This document shows positions 10,184-19,273 of a stretch of 64,000 nt of DNA, piece after piece; position 1 is the first letter of the stretch; each line of letters opens with the position of its first letter. A model generated the notes under the pieces. That model was given only the letters and a program-made list of their open reading frames with translations. It searched no databases and was not told the origin of the DNA. Where the stretch lies: contig NZ_CP043626.1 in assembly GCF_008807415.1 (NCBI RefSeq), positions 1 to 64,000 on the forward strand, read 5' to 3'. The translations under genes were made by a program, and so were the position numbers. The DNA is from Pseudomonas denitrificans (nom. rej.). GTDB taxonomy: Bacteria > Pseudomonadota > Gammaproteobacteria > Pseudomonadales > Pseudomonadaceae.

Positions 10184-11152
10184 TCAGGGCTTGCGCGCTA
10201 CCAGCGTGGCGCGCATGGGCGCCGGCAGGCCTTCGAGGGTGCGGCTGTGGTCGTCCGGATCGAGGAAGTCCGGTAGCGACTGGTAGCGCATCCACTCGGT
10301 GGCACGCTGCTCTTCCACCGAGGTGCGGCTGATGTCCACGCTGCGTACGTCGGTGAACCCTGCGCGGCGCAGCCACAGCTCCAGCGCCGGCACCGAGGGC
10401 AGGAACCACACGTTGCGCATCTGCGCGTAGCGGTCCTCGGGCACCAGCACGGTGTTCACATCGCCTTCCACCACCAGGGTTTCCAGCACCAGCTCGCCGC
10501 CACGGCGCAGGCAGTCCTTGAGCGCCAGCAGGTGGTCGATGGGCGAGCGGCGGTGGTAGAGCACGCCCATGGAGAACACGGTGTCGAAGCCTTCCAGTTT
10601 CTCGGGCAGGTCTTCCAGGGCGAAGGGCAGGTGCCAGGCCGGCAGGTCCGGCAGGTAGCGCTTCATGGCGAGGAACTGGCAGAAGAACAGCCAGTTCGGG
10701 TCCACGCCGACCACGCTGCGCGTGCCGGCGCCGAGCATGCGCCACTGGTAGTAGCCGTTGCCGCAGCCAACATCGAGGACACGCTTGCCCGCCAGGTCGA
10801 TGTGCGGCGAGACGCGCTCCCATTTCCAGTCCGAGCGCCATTCGGTATCGATGTGCACGCCGAACAGGTTGAACGGCCCCTTGCGCCACGGGATCAGCCC
10901 TTGCAGGGCGAGCTTGAGCTGCGCGCGGGTGTCCTCGTCGCAGGTGCCTTCGAGGTTGAAGCGCTCGCGCAGCTCGACGGCGGCAGCTTGCAGCGGCGGC
11001 AGGCGATCCACTGCGTCCAGCCAGCGCTCGAGATCGCCGTGGCCATCGTCGACCTTGCTGGCCAGTTGCGCGGGCAGCGACGCAGCCCAGGATTCCAGTG
11101 GCGTGCCGGCCAGTTCAAGGCGCAGGCGGTCGAGGTCGAAGCGTTCGATCAT
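10184..11152 (-). CDS. cmoB: tRNA U34 carboxymethyltransferase CmoB
   Basis: Transfers the carboxymethyl group of carboxy-S-adenosylmethionine to 5-hydroxyuridine at tRNA position 34. A 322-residue protein with an N-terminal helical domain and a Rossmann methyltransferase core: VLDVGCGNG at 125-133, [17 protein letters not shown], and [15 protein letters not shown]. The ATG at 11152 overlaps the cmoA stop by four bases, so the pair is coupled, cmoA first. A longer start at 11185 would extend into cmoA and has no support. Confidence 0.95.
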   Translation of the reverse strand: MIERFDLDRLRLELAGTPLESWAASLPAQLASKVDDGHGDLERWLDAVDRLPPLQAAAVELRERFNLEGTCDEDTRAQLKLALQGLIPWRKGPFNLFGVHIDTEWRSDWKWERVSPHIDLAGKRVLDVGCGNGYYQWRMLGAGTRSVVGVDPNWLFFCQFLAMKRYLPDLPAWHLPFALEDLPEKLEGFDTVFSMGVLYHRRSPIDHLLALKDCLRRGGELVLETLVVEGDVNTVLVPEDRYAQMRNVWFLPSVPALELWLRRAGFTDVRSVDISRTSVEEQRATEWMRYQSLPDFLDPDDHSRTLEGLPAPMRATLVARKP

Positions 11153-11889
11153 GGCAGGGCAATCAGGGAGGCGAAGTTGAGGCACTGGAACCAGGGCACG
11201 ACCTTGGAGAAACCGGCGGCCAGCAGGCGCTCGCGGTGGGTATCCAGGGTGTCGGGGCGCATGACGTTCTCGATGGCGGTGCGTTTCTGGGCGATTTCCA
11301 GTTCGCTGTAGCCATTGGCGCGCTTGAAGTCGATGTGCAGGTCGGTGAGCAGCTCGTGCTCCTGCTCGTCGGCGAAGCGCAGTTTTTCCGAGAGGATCAG
11401 CGCGCCGCCGGGCAGCAGGGCGCTGTGCAGGCGGGTGAGCAGTTCCAGGCGTTGTTCGGGGGCGATGAACTGCAGGGTGAAGTTCAGCGCGATCAGCGAG
11501 CAGGGCTTGAGGTCCAGCTTGAGGATGTCCGCCTCGATCAGCTCGACCGGCAGCAGTTCCTGGTGCATGGCGTCCTGGGCGCGCAGGTATTCGCCGCAGC
11601 GCTCGATCATCGGGGCGGAGTTGTCGACGCCGATGACGCGGCAGCCTTCGGTCTTCACGTGGCGGCGCAGCGCCTGGGTCACGGCGCCCAGCGAGCAGCC
11701 GAGGTCGTAGAGCACGCTGTGCGGGGCGGCGAAGCGCGCGCCGAGCACGCCGATGTTCTCGACGATGGTGGGGTAGCCCGGCACCGATCGCTTGATCATG
11801 TCCGGGAAGACGCGCACCACGTCCTCGTTGAAGGTGAAGTCGGGAACCTGGGTTTGCGGCTGGGCGAAGATGCGGTCGGATTCGCTCAC
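11149..11889 (-). CDS. cmoA: carboxy-S-adenosylmethionine synthase CmoA
   Basis: Makes carboxy-SAM from SAM and prephenate for tRNA cmo5U34. The GTG start at 11889 gives [20 protein letters not shown], matching the usual N-terminus; the open frame runs further upstream but those residues do not fit the family. The SAM-binding loop DLGCSLG is at 62-68 and [14 protein letters not shown] follows. 246 residues, intact. Upstream partner of cmoB in a two-gene operon. Confidence 0.95.
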   Translation of the reverse strand: MSESDRIFAQPQTQVPDFTFNEDVVRVFPDMIKRSVPGYPTIVENIGVLGARFAAPHSVLYDLGCSLGAVTQALRRHVKTEGCRVIGVDNSAPMIERCGEYLRAQDAMHQELLPVELIEADILKLDLKPCSLIALNFTLQFIAPEQRLELLTRLHSALLPGGALILSEKLRFADEQEHELLTDLHIDFKRANGYSELEIAQKRTAIENVMRPDTLDTHRERLLAAGFSKVVPWFQCLNFASLIALP

Positions 11890-12002
11890 GCTGGATGGGG
11901 CCTCGTTACGCTGAACAGGCAACCAGGCGCGGCGCGCCCGGTTTGCCGGGGCGCGCATTGTAGCCGAGGCGCGAGGTGCGCCCAACCGTTAGCGGACGAG
12001 GG

Positions 12003-12574
12003 TCACTTGAGCTGGTCGGAGAAGTATTCGCCGGCGCCCTGCAGTGGGCCGAGGGGTTCTTCTTGTCTTCCATGCGGCGGATGTTCGGCTCGCCGTTGCT
12101 GGTCTTGTGCACCACCACGTCGTCGATCAGCACGAACACCGGGCGGAACGACCAGCCCTGCACCTGGCGGCGCTTGCGGAAGTTGAAGATGTCGGCCCAG
12201 AAGCTGCCCACGCGCTGGCTGTCGGTCTTGTTGAAGTCGAAGGCGTAGCCGACGCAGCGGTCCTTGGCCTGCAGGCAGGTCACCAGGCCGTCGGGCAGGT
12301 AGTCGATGGGGATGTTGGGCTGCACGAAGAGCAGACGCACATCGATGAACGAAAGCATTTTGGCGTTGCCCTGGGACAGCGGATCGAAGCCCAGCGCGTA
12401 GAGCTGAGACTTGGTGGTCTTGCCAGGATCGACCTGGTTGTAGCGGCTCTGTGCATCCTGGTAATCCAGGAATGGTGACTGCACTTCCGCGCGTTCGCTG
12501 GGCAACAGACTGCCACAGGCCGAGAGTGTCAGGCAGGCTCCCAGCAACAACATCGAGCGAACTACTGCACGCAT
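12003..12574 (-). CDS. conserved lipoprotein of unknown function (one frame break)
   Basis: Starts MRAVVRSMLLLGACLTLSAC with a lipobox LSAC at residues 17-20, so it is probably exported and lipid-anchored. The body contains LDYQDAQSRYNQVDPGKTTK, a GYAFDFN segment and FVLIDDVVVHKTSNGEPNIRR. One C is missing in the run near 12056: the undisturbed frame ends LGPLQGAGEYFSDQLK at the stop 12003-12005, whereas the frame as given runs into low-complexity sequence to 11906. The restored protein is about 190 residues. No function is recognised. Confidence 0.75.
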
Positions 12575-12661
12575 GGAGCTCCCCTTTTCCCAGTCTCTTA
12601 TTGATTGATCTATAGCCGATGACAGAGGGCTCTGCCGGACTTTTCTCACGCCTTCGCAGGA

Positions 12662-13408
12662 CTAGTCAACGGCGATGCCGTAACCCTGCATCAAGGGTTT
12701 CCACTGGTCGTTGCGGCGCAGCTCGCGCAGGCCCTCGTCGAGGTCGGCCAGGCGCTCCTGCACGCCTTCCAGGCGCGGGTTGAGCGCGACGTACATAGGA
12801 CGTTTATCGGCGAGCTCGCCGGCCGCTTGAATGCGCTCCGAGAGGCCGTGGCGCTGCAGGTAGTGCTCGACGATCTGGCTGTCCTCGAGCAGCACCGTGA
12901 TGCGCCCGAGCAGCAGCTTCTGGATGTTGCGTTCGAGCACCTTCTCGCCGCTGAGCACCTGCACCTGTTCATGGTTGGCCAGGTGCTCGTCGCGCCAGTC
13001 GTCCAGCTCCTTGCCGTAGGAATAGCCCTGAGCCAGCCCGATGGACTGGCTGCTCAGCGAGGCAGGCCCCTTCCAGGTCCAGGGATTGTCCTGGCGCACG
13101 TAGAAACGCATGGTCACCCAGCCGATGGGCTCTTTGCCGATCAGCAGTTCCGCGGACTCTTCGCTGTAGGCGCCGACCACGCCATCCACGAGCCCTTCGC
13201 GGGCCATCTGCAGGGCGCGAGGCCAGGGCAGCGGCTCGAAGCGGGGTGGTTGCGGCAGCACCCGGCCGAGGGCTTCGAGCAGGTAGCCGGGCTTGTCCGG
13301 ATCGTCAGGGCAGAGGTAAGGGCACCAGTCGTCGCCGGCCAGGCGCAGGGGTTCGGCGCTGGCCAGCGCCGAACAGAGGAGCAGCAGCGGTGAAGCGATT
13401 CGCAGCAT
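12662..13408 (-). CDS. periplasmic solute-binding protein, family 3 type
   Basis: A 248-residue exported protein: signal peptide MLRIASPLLLLCSALASAEP, then LRLAGDDWCPYLCPDDPDKPGYLLEAL with the shape of amino-acid-type (SBP_bac_3) receptors, and ALQMAREGLVDGVVGAYSEES. There are no transport genes beside it, so it may be an orphan receptor or sensor rather than part of an ABC importer. The start lies one base after the stop of the upstream YhhN-like gene, so the two are probably co-translated. The ligand cannot be inferred. Confidence 0.8.
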   Translation of the reverse strand: MLRIASPLLLLCSALASAEPLRLAGDDWCPYLCPDDPDKPGYLLEALGRVLPQPPRFEPLPWPRALQMAREGLVDGVVGAYSEESAELLIGKEPIGWVTMRFYVRQDNPWTWKGPASLSSQSIGLAQGYSYGKELDDWRDEHLANHEQVQVLSGEKVLERNIQKLLLGRITVLLEDSQIVEHYLQRHGLSERIQAAGELADKRPMYVALNPRLEGVQERLADLDEGLRELRRNDQWKPLMQGYGIAVD

Positions 13409-13409
13409 G

Positions 13410-14084
13410 TCAGGCCCGGGAAGTGGAGTGTCCTTCCGAGTATGGCAGAGCGATATGACGGGATGTGACGGACGCGGCAATACCGAACTGGCCGAGCCAG
13501 TAGGTGAGCATGATGGCGTAGGAGGAGCCGTCGAAAGCAGCGACGAAGCGGCTGATGCCGATCATCGAATCGGAGCTGACGAACAGCAGTGCGCCGAGGG
13601 CGGCAAACACCCGGCTGGCATTGGCGATGCTGGGTACGCCAAGGCGGGCAATGGCGCGCCAGAGCATGGCGCTGATGGTCAGGCTGTACAGCGCAATCGG
13701 CAGCAGCAGCGGACCCAGGCCGCGGCTGTAGAGCAGGGCGAACAGGCAGCCACCCACGCCGCCTGCGACCAGCAGTCCGAGCGGGGCTAAGCGGCGGGTA
13801 TCGCCCAGGTAGGCGACCAGGTAGGCGAGGTGTGCCAGCAGGAAGGCGGCGAGGCCGGGAACGAAGGCGTTGATCGGCCATTCCAGCAGGACGTCGCCGA
13901 GCATCGAAAGCACCAGGCCGATGGCGACCCAGTGGCGATAGCCGTCGGCGGGCGTGGCGAGAATCCACAACAGCATGGCCAGCACCGGCAGCGGCTTGCA
14001 CAGCATGCGCAGGGTCGGCAGGTCGAAGGTGACGGCGAACAGGTAGGCGGCACCGCCGATCAGTGCCAAGAGTGCCCAGCGCAT
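13410..14084 (-). CDS. YhhN/TMEM86-family membrane protein, putative lysoplasmalogenase
   Basis: A 224-residue protein with about eight membrane segments (RWALLALIGGAAYLFAV, GLVLSMLGDVLLEW, FLLAHLAYLVAYLGD, ISAMLWRAI, ALGALLFVSSDSMIGI). The GDVLLE and SSDSMIG patterns with paired acidic residues are those of the YhhN family, whose animal members hydrolyse lysoplasmalogen. The bacterial substrate is not known. Probably transcribed with the solute-binding gene that begins immediately after it. Confidence 0.85.
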   Translation of the reverse strand: MRWALLALIGGAAYLFAVTFDLPTLRMLCKPLPVLAMLLWILATPADGYRHWVAIGLVLSMLGDVLLEWPINAFVPGLAAFLLAHLAYLVAYLGDTRRLAPLGLLVAGGVGGCLFALLYSRGLGPLLLPIALYSLTISAMLWRAIARLGVPSIANASRVFAALGALLFVSSDSMIGISRFVAAFDGSSYAIMLTYWLGQFGIAASVTSRHIALPYSEGHSTSRA

Positions 14085-14201
14085 GGGGTTCCCTCCCGAG
14101 GAAATGAACGCCCACTGTGCCGCAGCACGGTGCCCGGCCCACAGGCCGAAGGCGCCAGGGCGAGCGGCTTATGGCGCCGGGGGCGTCCTGTCGACTGCGC
14201 T

Positions 14202-14597
14202 TTACTTGACGCTGATCGGGCAGACGAAAGTCTGCGCCGGTGCCACTTCCGCCTCCCAGGGGCGGCGGTAGGCCAGTTCCAGCTTGTCCTCGCCGGCGGC
14301 GGTCACGCGGAAGCGCCAGGTGGATTCGCCGGCGCTGCCGACCAGCCCTGCGTCTTCCGGGTTGCTGTAGACCTCCGGGCCGAGGGCGCGCAGCAGGCCG
14401 TTGGCGGCGTTGCGCAGTTCCCAGCGGAAACCGGTGGTGGGGTTGCTCGGCAGGATCAGCACCAGCTCCTGGCCGGTGTGCAGCTTCAGCGGTTTGCAGT
14501 CGCTGGCGTCTTCCAGGGTGACCACGGGTTTGGTCTGCCCGGCGCAGCCGGCGAGCAGGGCCAGGGTGAGGGGCAGCAACGAGCGGTACGACGGCAT
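14202..14597 (-). CDS. icp: chagasin-type inhibitor of cysteine peptidases (family I42), lipoprotein
   Basis: A 131-residue protein with signal sequence MPSYRSLLPLTLALLAGCAG and lipobox LAGC. The inhibitor loops are clear: NPTTGFRWEL (the I42 NPTTGY-type motif) and the C-terminal AYRRPWE loop (family R-P-W/F). Known members block papain-like proteases, including those of hosts. It stands beside asrA, as icp does at PA0778 in PAO1. The endogenous target in this organism is unknown. Confidence 0.9.
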   Translation of the reverse strand: MPSYRSLLPLTLALLAGCAGQTKPVVTLEDASDCKPLKLHTGQELVLILPSNPTTGFRWELRNAANGLLRALGPEVYSNPEDAGLVGSAGESTWRFRVTAAGEDKLELAYRRPWEAEVAPAQTFVCPISVK

Positions 14598-14792
14598 GAC
14601 GGCTCCTGGGAGGGGACAGGTTGCGCCGCAGGATACCGCAATCATGTGGGCAGGGGATGTTTCGCGGGGGCGTATGCGCGGGCGCGGATGTCGGGAACTC
14701 ACCGATGGCAGTGAATTTCTGCGCGAGGATTGCATGGACCTTGCCTGCGACCAGAATTCCACAACCACGCCGAAATCACGACAGAGCACGAA

Positions 14793-14875
14793 TGTAGGAT
14801 GGCGTGGAGCGCAGCGATACCCATCGATTCCGCCGAAGCGACAGCATGGGTATCGCAAGCTCCACCCATCCAACG
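14793..14875. repeat. 84-base hairpin repeat (GTAGGATGG family), copy 1
   Basis: Outer arms GTAGGATGGCGTGGAGC and GCTCCACCCATCC, inner arms GCGATACCCAT and ATGGGTATCGC, around a loop of about 20 bases. The same element in opposite orientation is at 35412-35496, and a solitary outer arm is at 24724-24740. Confidence 0.88.
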
Positions 14876-14964
14876 TCTGTGCTTGCCGGATGCGGCGGCA
14901 GAGTGCGCCGCCACCAAGCGAGAGAGTTGAAAAAAGGGAGGGTAAACCTGCGGGAGGGAGTAGA

Positions 14965-14987
14965 GCCCGCTCCTCATAGGAGCGGGC
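14965..14987 (-). terminator. hairpin after asrA, possible terminator
   Basis: GCCCGCTCC-TCAT-GGAGCGGGC-like perfect stem ten bases past the asrA stop on the minus strand. It lacks a T run, so it may be a transcript-stabilising hairpin or a REP relic instead of an intrinsic terminator; its GGAGCGGGC arm resembles REP sequences elsewhere in the window. Confidence 0.4.
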
Positions 14988-14996
14988 CTCGGGACG

Positions 14997-17396
14997 TCAG
15001 GCCGGGAACAGCACCTTCGCCACATCGCCGAAGCGCCTGGCGAAATGCACCGTCAGGCCTTCCTTCAGGTACTCCGGCAGTTCTTCGAAGTCGCCACGGT
15101 TGGGCTCGGGCAGGATCAGTTCGAAGATCTTCTGCCGGCGCGCCGCGATGACCTTCTCGCGCACCCCGCCAATGGGCAGCACCTGGCCGGTGAGGGTCAG
15201 CTCGCCGGTCATGGCCACGCCCTTCTTCGGCGCCTGGTTGCGCGCCAGGGACAGCAGGGCGCTGGCCATGGTCACGCCGGCGCTGGGGCCGTCCTTGGGC
15301 GTGGCGCCCTCGGGAACGTGCAGGTGGACGAAGGCCTGGTCGAAGAAGGTCGATTCGCCACCGTACTTCTTCAGGTTCGAGCTGATGTAGCTGTAGGCGA
15401 TCTCCGCTGACTCCTTCATCACGTCGCCTAGTTGCCCGGTGAGCTTGAAGCCGCGGTTCAACGTGTGGATGCGCGTCGCCTCGATGGGCAGGGTCGCGCC
15501 GCCCATGCTGGTCCAGGCAAGGCCGGTGATGACGCCGATGCCGGAGAGCACCTGCTCGGTGCGGAACACCGGCATGCCGAGGTATTCCTCGAGGTCCTTG
15601 GCGCCGATCTTCACCACCGAATCCGGGTCATCCAGCAGCTTCATCACCGACTTGCGTACCAGCTTGCCGAGGACTTTCTCCAGCTGGCGCACGCCGGCCT
15701 CGCGGGCGTAGCCCTCGATCACCGCGCGCAGGGCGGCGTCGTTGATCGACAGGCGGTTCTTCGGCACGCCGGCCTTTTCCAGCTGCTTGGGCCACAGGTG
15801 ACGCTTGGCGATGGCCAGCTTCTCCTCGGCGATGTAGCCGGACAGGCGGATGACTTCCATGCGGTCCAGCAGCGGGCCGGGGATGGAATCCAGGGTGTTG
15901 GCGGTGCAGACGAACAGCACCTTGGACAGGTCCAGGCGCAGGTCCAGGTAGTGGTCGAGGAACTCCACGTTCTGCTCCGGATCGAGCGTCTCGAGCAGCG
16001 CCGAGGCGGGGTCGCCCTGATAGCTGCTGCCGAGCTTGTCGATCTCGTCGAGCATGATCACCGGGTTCATCACCTCGACGTCCTTCAGCGCCTGCACCAG
16101 CTTGCCGGGCAGGGCGCCGATGTAGGTGCGGCGGTGGCCCTTGATCTCGGCCTCGTCACGCATGCCACCGACGCTGAAGCGATAGAACGGCCGCCCCAGG
16201 CTCTCGGCGATGGACTTGCCGATGCTGGTCTTGCCCACGCCGGGCGGGCCCACCAGCAGCACGATGGAGCCGGCGATCTCGCCCTTGAAGGTGCCGACCG
16301 CGAGGAATTCGAGGATGCGGTCCTTCACGTCTTCCAGTCCGGAATGGTGGCGGTCGAGGACCTTGCGCGCGTGCTTGAGATCGAGCTTGTCGACGCCCAT
16401 CAGGCCCCACGGCACCGAGGTCGCCCAGTCGAGGTAATTGCGCGTGACGGCGTATTCCGGCGAGCCGGTCTCCAGGATCGACAGCTTGTTCAGCTCTTCA
16501 TCGATGCGCTTCTTCGCCTGCTCGGGCAGGGTCTTGCCTTCCAGGCGCGCGCGGAATTCGTCGGAGTCGGCGCTCTTGTCGTCCTTGGTGATGCCCAGTT
16601 CCTGCTGGATGATCTTCAGCTGTTCCTGCAGGAAGAACTCGCGCTGGCGCTCGCCGATCTTGCGGTTGACCTCGGCGGACAGCTCCTTCTGCAGGCGCGC
16701 GACTTCCACTTCCTTGCGCAGCAGCGGCAGCACCTTCTCCATGCGCTTGAGCATCGGCACGGTGTCCAGCACGCCCTGCAGCTCGGCGCCCGGCGCGGTG
16801 GTCAGCGCGGCGGCGAAGTCGGTCAGCGGCGACGGATCGTTGGGGTTGAAGCGGTTGAGGTAGTTCTTCAGCTCTTCGCTGTACAGCGGGTTGAGCGGCA
16901 GCAGTTCCTTGATCGCGTTGATCAGGGCCATGCCGTAGGCCTTCACCTCGTCGCTCGGGTCGTTGGGGGTGTGCGGGTACTCCACCTCCACCAGGAAGGG
17001 CGGGCGGTGGCGCTTGATCCAGCCGCGGATGCGCACGCGCGACAGGCCCTGGGCGACGAACTGCAGCTTGCCGCCCTCGCGGCTGGCGTGGTGCACGCGC
17101 ACCAGGGTGCCGTGCTCGGGCAGGCTGTCCGGGTCGAAGTGGCGCGGGTCTTCCGGCGGGTTCTCCATGAAGAACAGCGCCAGGCTGTGGTGCTCGGTCT
17201 TGGCGACCAGCTCCAGCGTCTCGGCCCACGGCTCCTCGTTGACGATCACCGGCAGCACCTGCGCGGGGAAGAACGGGCGGTTGTGGATCGGAATGACGTA
17301 GACCGTGGTCGGCAGGTTCTGCCCCGGCAACACCAGCCCGGTGTTGCTGACCTCTTCGGCGCTATGGATATCGTGAATCTCGTCGTGGTCGCTCAT
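14997..17396 (-). CDS. asrA: ATP-dependent Lon-family protease, AsrA type
   Basis: A 799-residue LonA-like protease: N-terminal substrate domain (PIHNRPFFPAQVLPVIVNEE), coiled middle region, AAA module with Walker A GPPGVGKTS near residue 385 and Walker B VIMLDEIDKLG, and a C-terminal peptidase with catalytic Ser in KDGPSAGVTM (about 705) and Lys in VREKVIAARR (about 748). It fits PA0779, named AsrA in P. aeruginosa, which triggers a heat-shock response under aminoglycoside stress. A consensus sigma-32 promoter lies 32 bases upstream. Monocistronic. A separate housekeeping lon is expected elsewhere. Confidence 0.93.
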   Translation of the reverse strand: MSDHDEIHDIHSAEEVSNTGLVLPGQNLPTTVYVIPIHNRPFFPAQVLPVIVNEEPWAETLELVAKTEHHSLALFFMENPPEDPRHFDPDSLPEHGTLVRVHHASREGGKLQFVAQGLSRVRIRGWIKRHRPPFLVEVEYPHTPNDPSDEVKAYGMALINAIKELLPLNPLYSEELKNYLNRFNPNDPSPLTDFAAALTTAPGAELQGVLDTVPMLKRMEKVLPLLRKEVEVARLQKELSAEVNRKIGERQREFFLQEQLKIIQQELGITKDDKSADSDEFRARLEGKTLPEQAKKRIDEELNKLSILETGSPEYAVTRNYLDWATSVPWGLMGVDKLDLKHARKVLDRHHSGLEDVKDRILEFLAVGTFKGEIAGSIVLLVGPPGVGKTSIGKSIAESLGRPFYRFSVGGMRDEAEIKGHRRTYIGALPGKLVQALKDVEVMNPVIMLDEIDKLGSSYQGDPASALLETLDPEQNVEFLDHYLDLRLDLSKVLFVCTANTLDSIPGPLLDRMEVIRLSGYIAEEKLAIAKRHLWPKQLEKAGVPKNRLSINDAALRAVIEGYAREAGVRQLEKVLGKLVRKSVMKLLDDPDSVVKIGAKDLEEYLGMPVFRTEQVLSGIGVITGLAWTSMGGATLPIEATRIHTLNRGFKLTGQLGDVMKESAEIAYSYISSNLKKYGGESTFFDQAFVHLHVPEGATPKDGPSAGVTMASALLSLARNQAPKKGVAMTGELTLTGQVLPIGGVREKVIAARRQKIFELILPEPNRGDFEELPEYLKEGLTVHFARRFGDVAKVLFPA

Positions 17397-17427
17397 GAGG
17401 CACCTGACTGATTGAACATGACAGTCT

Positions 17428-17455
17428 AGATGGGGAAACCGGCTCGGGGTTTCAA
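17428..17455 (-). promoter_or_regulatory. sigma-32 (RpoH) heat-shock promoter of asrA
   Basis: On the minus strand: TTGAAA (17450-17455), 14 bases, then CCCCATCT (17428-17435). The heat-shock consensus is CTTGAAA, 11-16 bases, CCCCATnT, so both elements match. It ends 32 bases before the asrA ATG, the right place for a transcription start. Confidence 0.85.
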
Positions 17456-17514
17456 TCCCATTGCTTGGAAGGATGTGTCCGGAGATGTTGCGGCCGATTG
17501 TGTGTGAACGAAGC

Positions 17515-18321
17515 TTACGAGCGGATTAGCGGGCGCGGCCGCAGGAAATCGCTGGGCGGCCGGCCGAACTGGCGGCTGAACATGGCGCTGAAGGCGCTGG
17601 GCGTGCTGTAGCCCACTTCCAGCGCCACGCTCAGCACGCTTTCGCCCAGGGCCAGGCGCTCCAGTGCGGCCAGAAGCCGTGCCTGTTGCCGCCATTGGCC
17701 GAAGGTCAGCCCGGTTTCGCCGAAGAACCAGCGTTGTACCGTCTTGCTGTCGACATTCAGCCGGGCGGCCCAGTCGGTAAGGCTGGCGCTGTCGCCGGGC
17801 TGGGCCCGGATGGCCTGGCACAATGCGCGCAGGCGCGGATGGGCGGGCAGCGGCAGGTGTAGCGGCAGCATCGGGTCTTCACGCAGTTCATCGAGCATCA
17901 GGCCCAGCACGCGGCCGTCGCGCGAGTCCGGGGTGACCTCGCCACTGATCGACAGCGCCGCCAGGATCAGTTCCCTCAGCAGCGGCGAGACCGCCAGCAC
18001 GCAGCAGTCCGCTGGCAGGTGCGGCGCGCTGCCCGGCTCCACATAAAGAGTACGCACCTGCACGTCGCCGACCATGCGCGTCCAGTGTTCCACGCCGCCG
18101 GGTATCCACAGGCCGCGGTTGTCCGGCACCACCCACTGGCCACTGGCGCTGCCCACCACCAGCACGCCGCGCACGGCGTAGAGCAGTTGCGCGCGGTGAT
18201 GGCTGTGCGCAGGCACCTGATGTCCATCGGGGAAGTCCAGGGCGACGGCCGCCACCGGGCTGGCGGCCCGTTCGTCGCCGTGGTTTTCCAGCGGTTGGGC
18301 TGAAATGTCCTTTTTTCGCAT
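17515..18321 (-). CDS. AraC-family transcriptional regulator with cupin sensor domain
   Basis: A 268-residue regulator. The N-terminal cupin-like half has HQVPAHSHHRAQLLYAVRGV and LWIPGGVEHW; the C-terminal half is a double helix-turn-helix with SLTDWAARLNVDSKTVQRWF and LSVALEVGYSTPSAFSAMF. It is divergent from the AAA ATPase gene at 18406 across 84 bases, so it may control itself and that gene. In PAO1 an AraC regulator (PruR) lies between asrA and the TonB receptor; this protein or the one at 21573 could be its counterpart. Confidence 0.88.
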   Translation of the reverse strand: MRKKDISAQPLENHGDERAASPVAAVALDFPDGHQVPAHSHHRAQLLYAVRGVLVVGSASGQWVVPDNRGLWIPGGVEHWTRMVGDVQVRTLYVEPGSAPHLPADCCVLAVSPLLRELILAALSISGEVTPDSRDGRVLGLMLDELREDPMLPLHLPLPAHPRLRALCQAIRAQPGDSASLTDWAARLNVDSKTVQRWFFGETGLTFGQWRQQARLLAALERLALGESVLSVALEVGYSTPSAFSAMFSRQFGRPPSDFLRPRPLIRS

Positions 18322-18405
18322 CTGGATGCCTGTTTGTCGTTAGACGACCACTTTCCGCCATCGTTAGGCTGCTGAACAGTCCCCATCTGCATCGATGATC
18401 CCGCC

Positions 18406-19269
18406 ATGACCGACATGTCCGTTATCGCCGAACAACTGGCCCGTATCGCCCGGTTGCTCGAACAATCCCTGCCCGCGCGCCCCGAGCTGGCGCTGCAGGA
18501 GGGCGCCATCGCTCACCTCTGGGAATACCGCCAGGGCCAGCCGCGCCTGACGCCGGTGATCGAGCCGGCGCTGATCGGCTTCGACGACCTGCGCAACGTC
18601 GACCGGCAAAAGGCGCTGATCGAGCAGAACACCCGTCAGTTCGTCTCTGGCCGCCCGGCGAACAACGTGCTGCTGACCGGCGCGCGCGGCACCGGCAAGA
18701 GTTCGCTGGTGAAGGCCTGCCTGCATGCCTTCCATGCCGAAGGGTTGCGTCTGATCGAAGTCGACAAGGAGCACCTGGCCGACCTGCCGCAGATCATCGA
18801 CCTGCTGCGCCACCGCCGGGAGCGCTTCATCCTGTTCTGCGACGACCTGTCCTTCGAGGACGGCGAGACCGGCTACAAGGGTCTGAAGACCGTGCTCGAC
18901 GGTTCGGTGGCGGGGCAGTCCGGCAACGTGCTGATCTACGCGACGTCCAACCGCCGCCACCTGCTGGCCGAGCGCGCCGAGGACAACCTGTCGTTCCAGC
19001 GCAGCGAGAGTGGCGAGTTGCACCCTGGCGAGGCGGTGGAAGAGAAAATCTCGCTCTCCGAGCGATTCGGCCTGTGGATATCTTTCTACGCCTTCAGCCA
19101 GGAGCAGTACCTGGAGGCAGTCGCCCGCTGGCTCGAGTCCCACGGTCTGGGCGGCTTGCGGCAGGAAGAGTGGGAGCAGGCGGCGATCCGCTGGGCCACC
19201 CATCGCGGGTCGCGGTCCGGGCGGATCGCCGCGCAGTTCGCCCGGGATTACGCCGGGCGTCAGCTCTAG
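18406..19269 (+). CDS. AAA ATPase of the DUF815 family
   Basis: A 287-residue cytoplasmic ATPase: helical start, Walker A LLTGARGTGKSS (P-loop 92-99), Walker B RFILFCDDLSFED, sensor NVLIYATSNRRHLL, and a C-terminal lid with SRSGRIAAQFARDYAGR. DUF815 proteins are widespread single-domain AAA proteins of unknown role. The stop is only five bases from the convergent TonB receptor stop at 19274, leaving no room for a terminator. The function is not known; ATP binding is well supported. Confidence 0.85.
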   Translation: MTDMSVIAEQLARIARLLEQSLPARPELALQEGAIAHLWEYRQGQPRLTPVIEPALIGFDDLRNVDRQKALIEQNTRQFVSGRPANNVLLTGARGTGKSSLVKACLHAFHAEGLRLIEVDKEHLADLPQIIDLLRHRRERFILFCDDLSFEDGETGYKGLKTVLDGSVAGQSGNVLIYATSNRRHLLAERAEDNLSFQRSESGELHPGEAVEEKISLSERFGLWISFYAFSQEQYLEAVARWLESHGLGGLRQEEWEQAAIRWATHRGSRSGRIAAQFARDYAGRQL

Positions 19270-19273
19270 GAAA

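Larger units (their letters stand above)
14598..14996. other. intergenic region between icp and asrA, no gene
   Basis: About 400 bases lacking a credible coding frame. It holds one copy of the 84-base hairpin repeat (14793-14875), otherwise GC-rich spacer with short open frames lacking ribosome sites, and a perfect hairpin at 14965-14987 just past the asrA stop. Confidence 0.7.

Noticed and set aside
15432..17411. A 659-residue open frame on the plus strand opposite asrA
   Set aside because: Low-complexity His/Gln/Val/Leu composition typical of the antisense of a GC-rich gene; no family signature, while asrA on the other strand is unmistakable.
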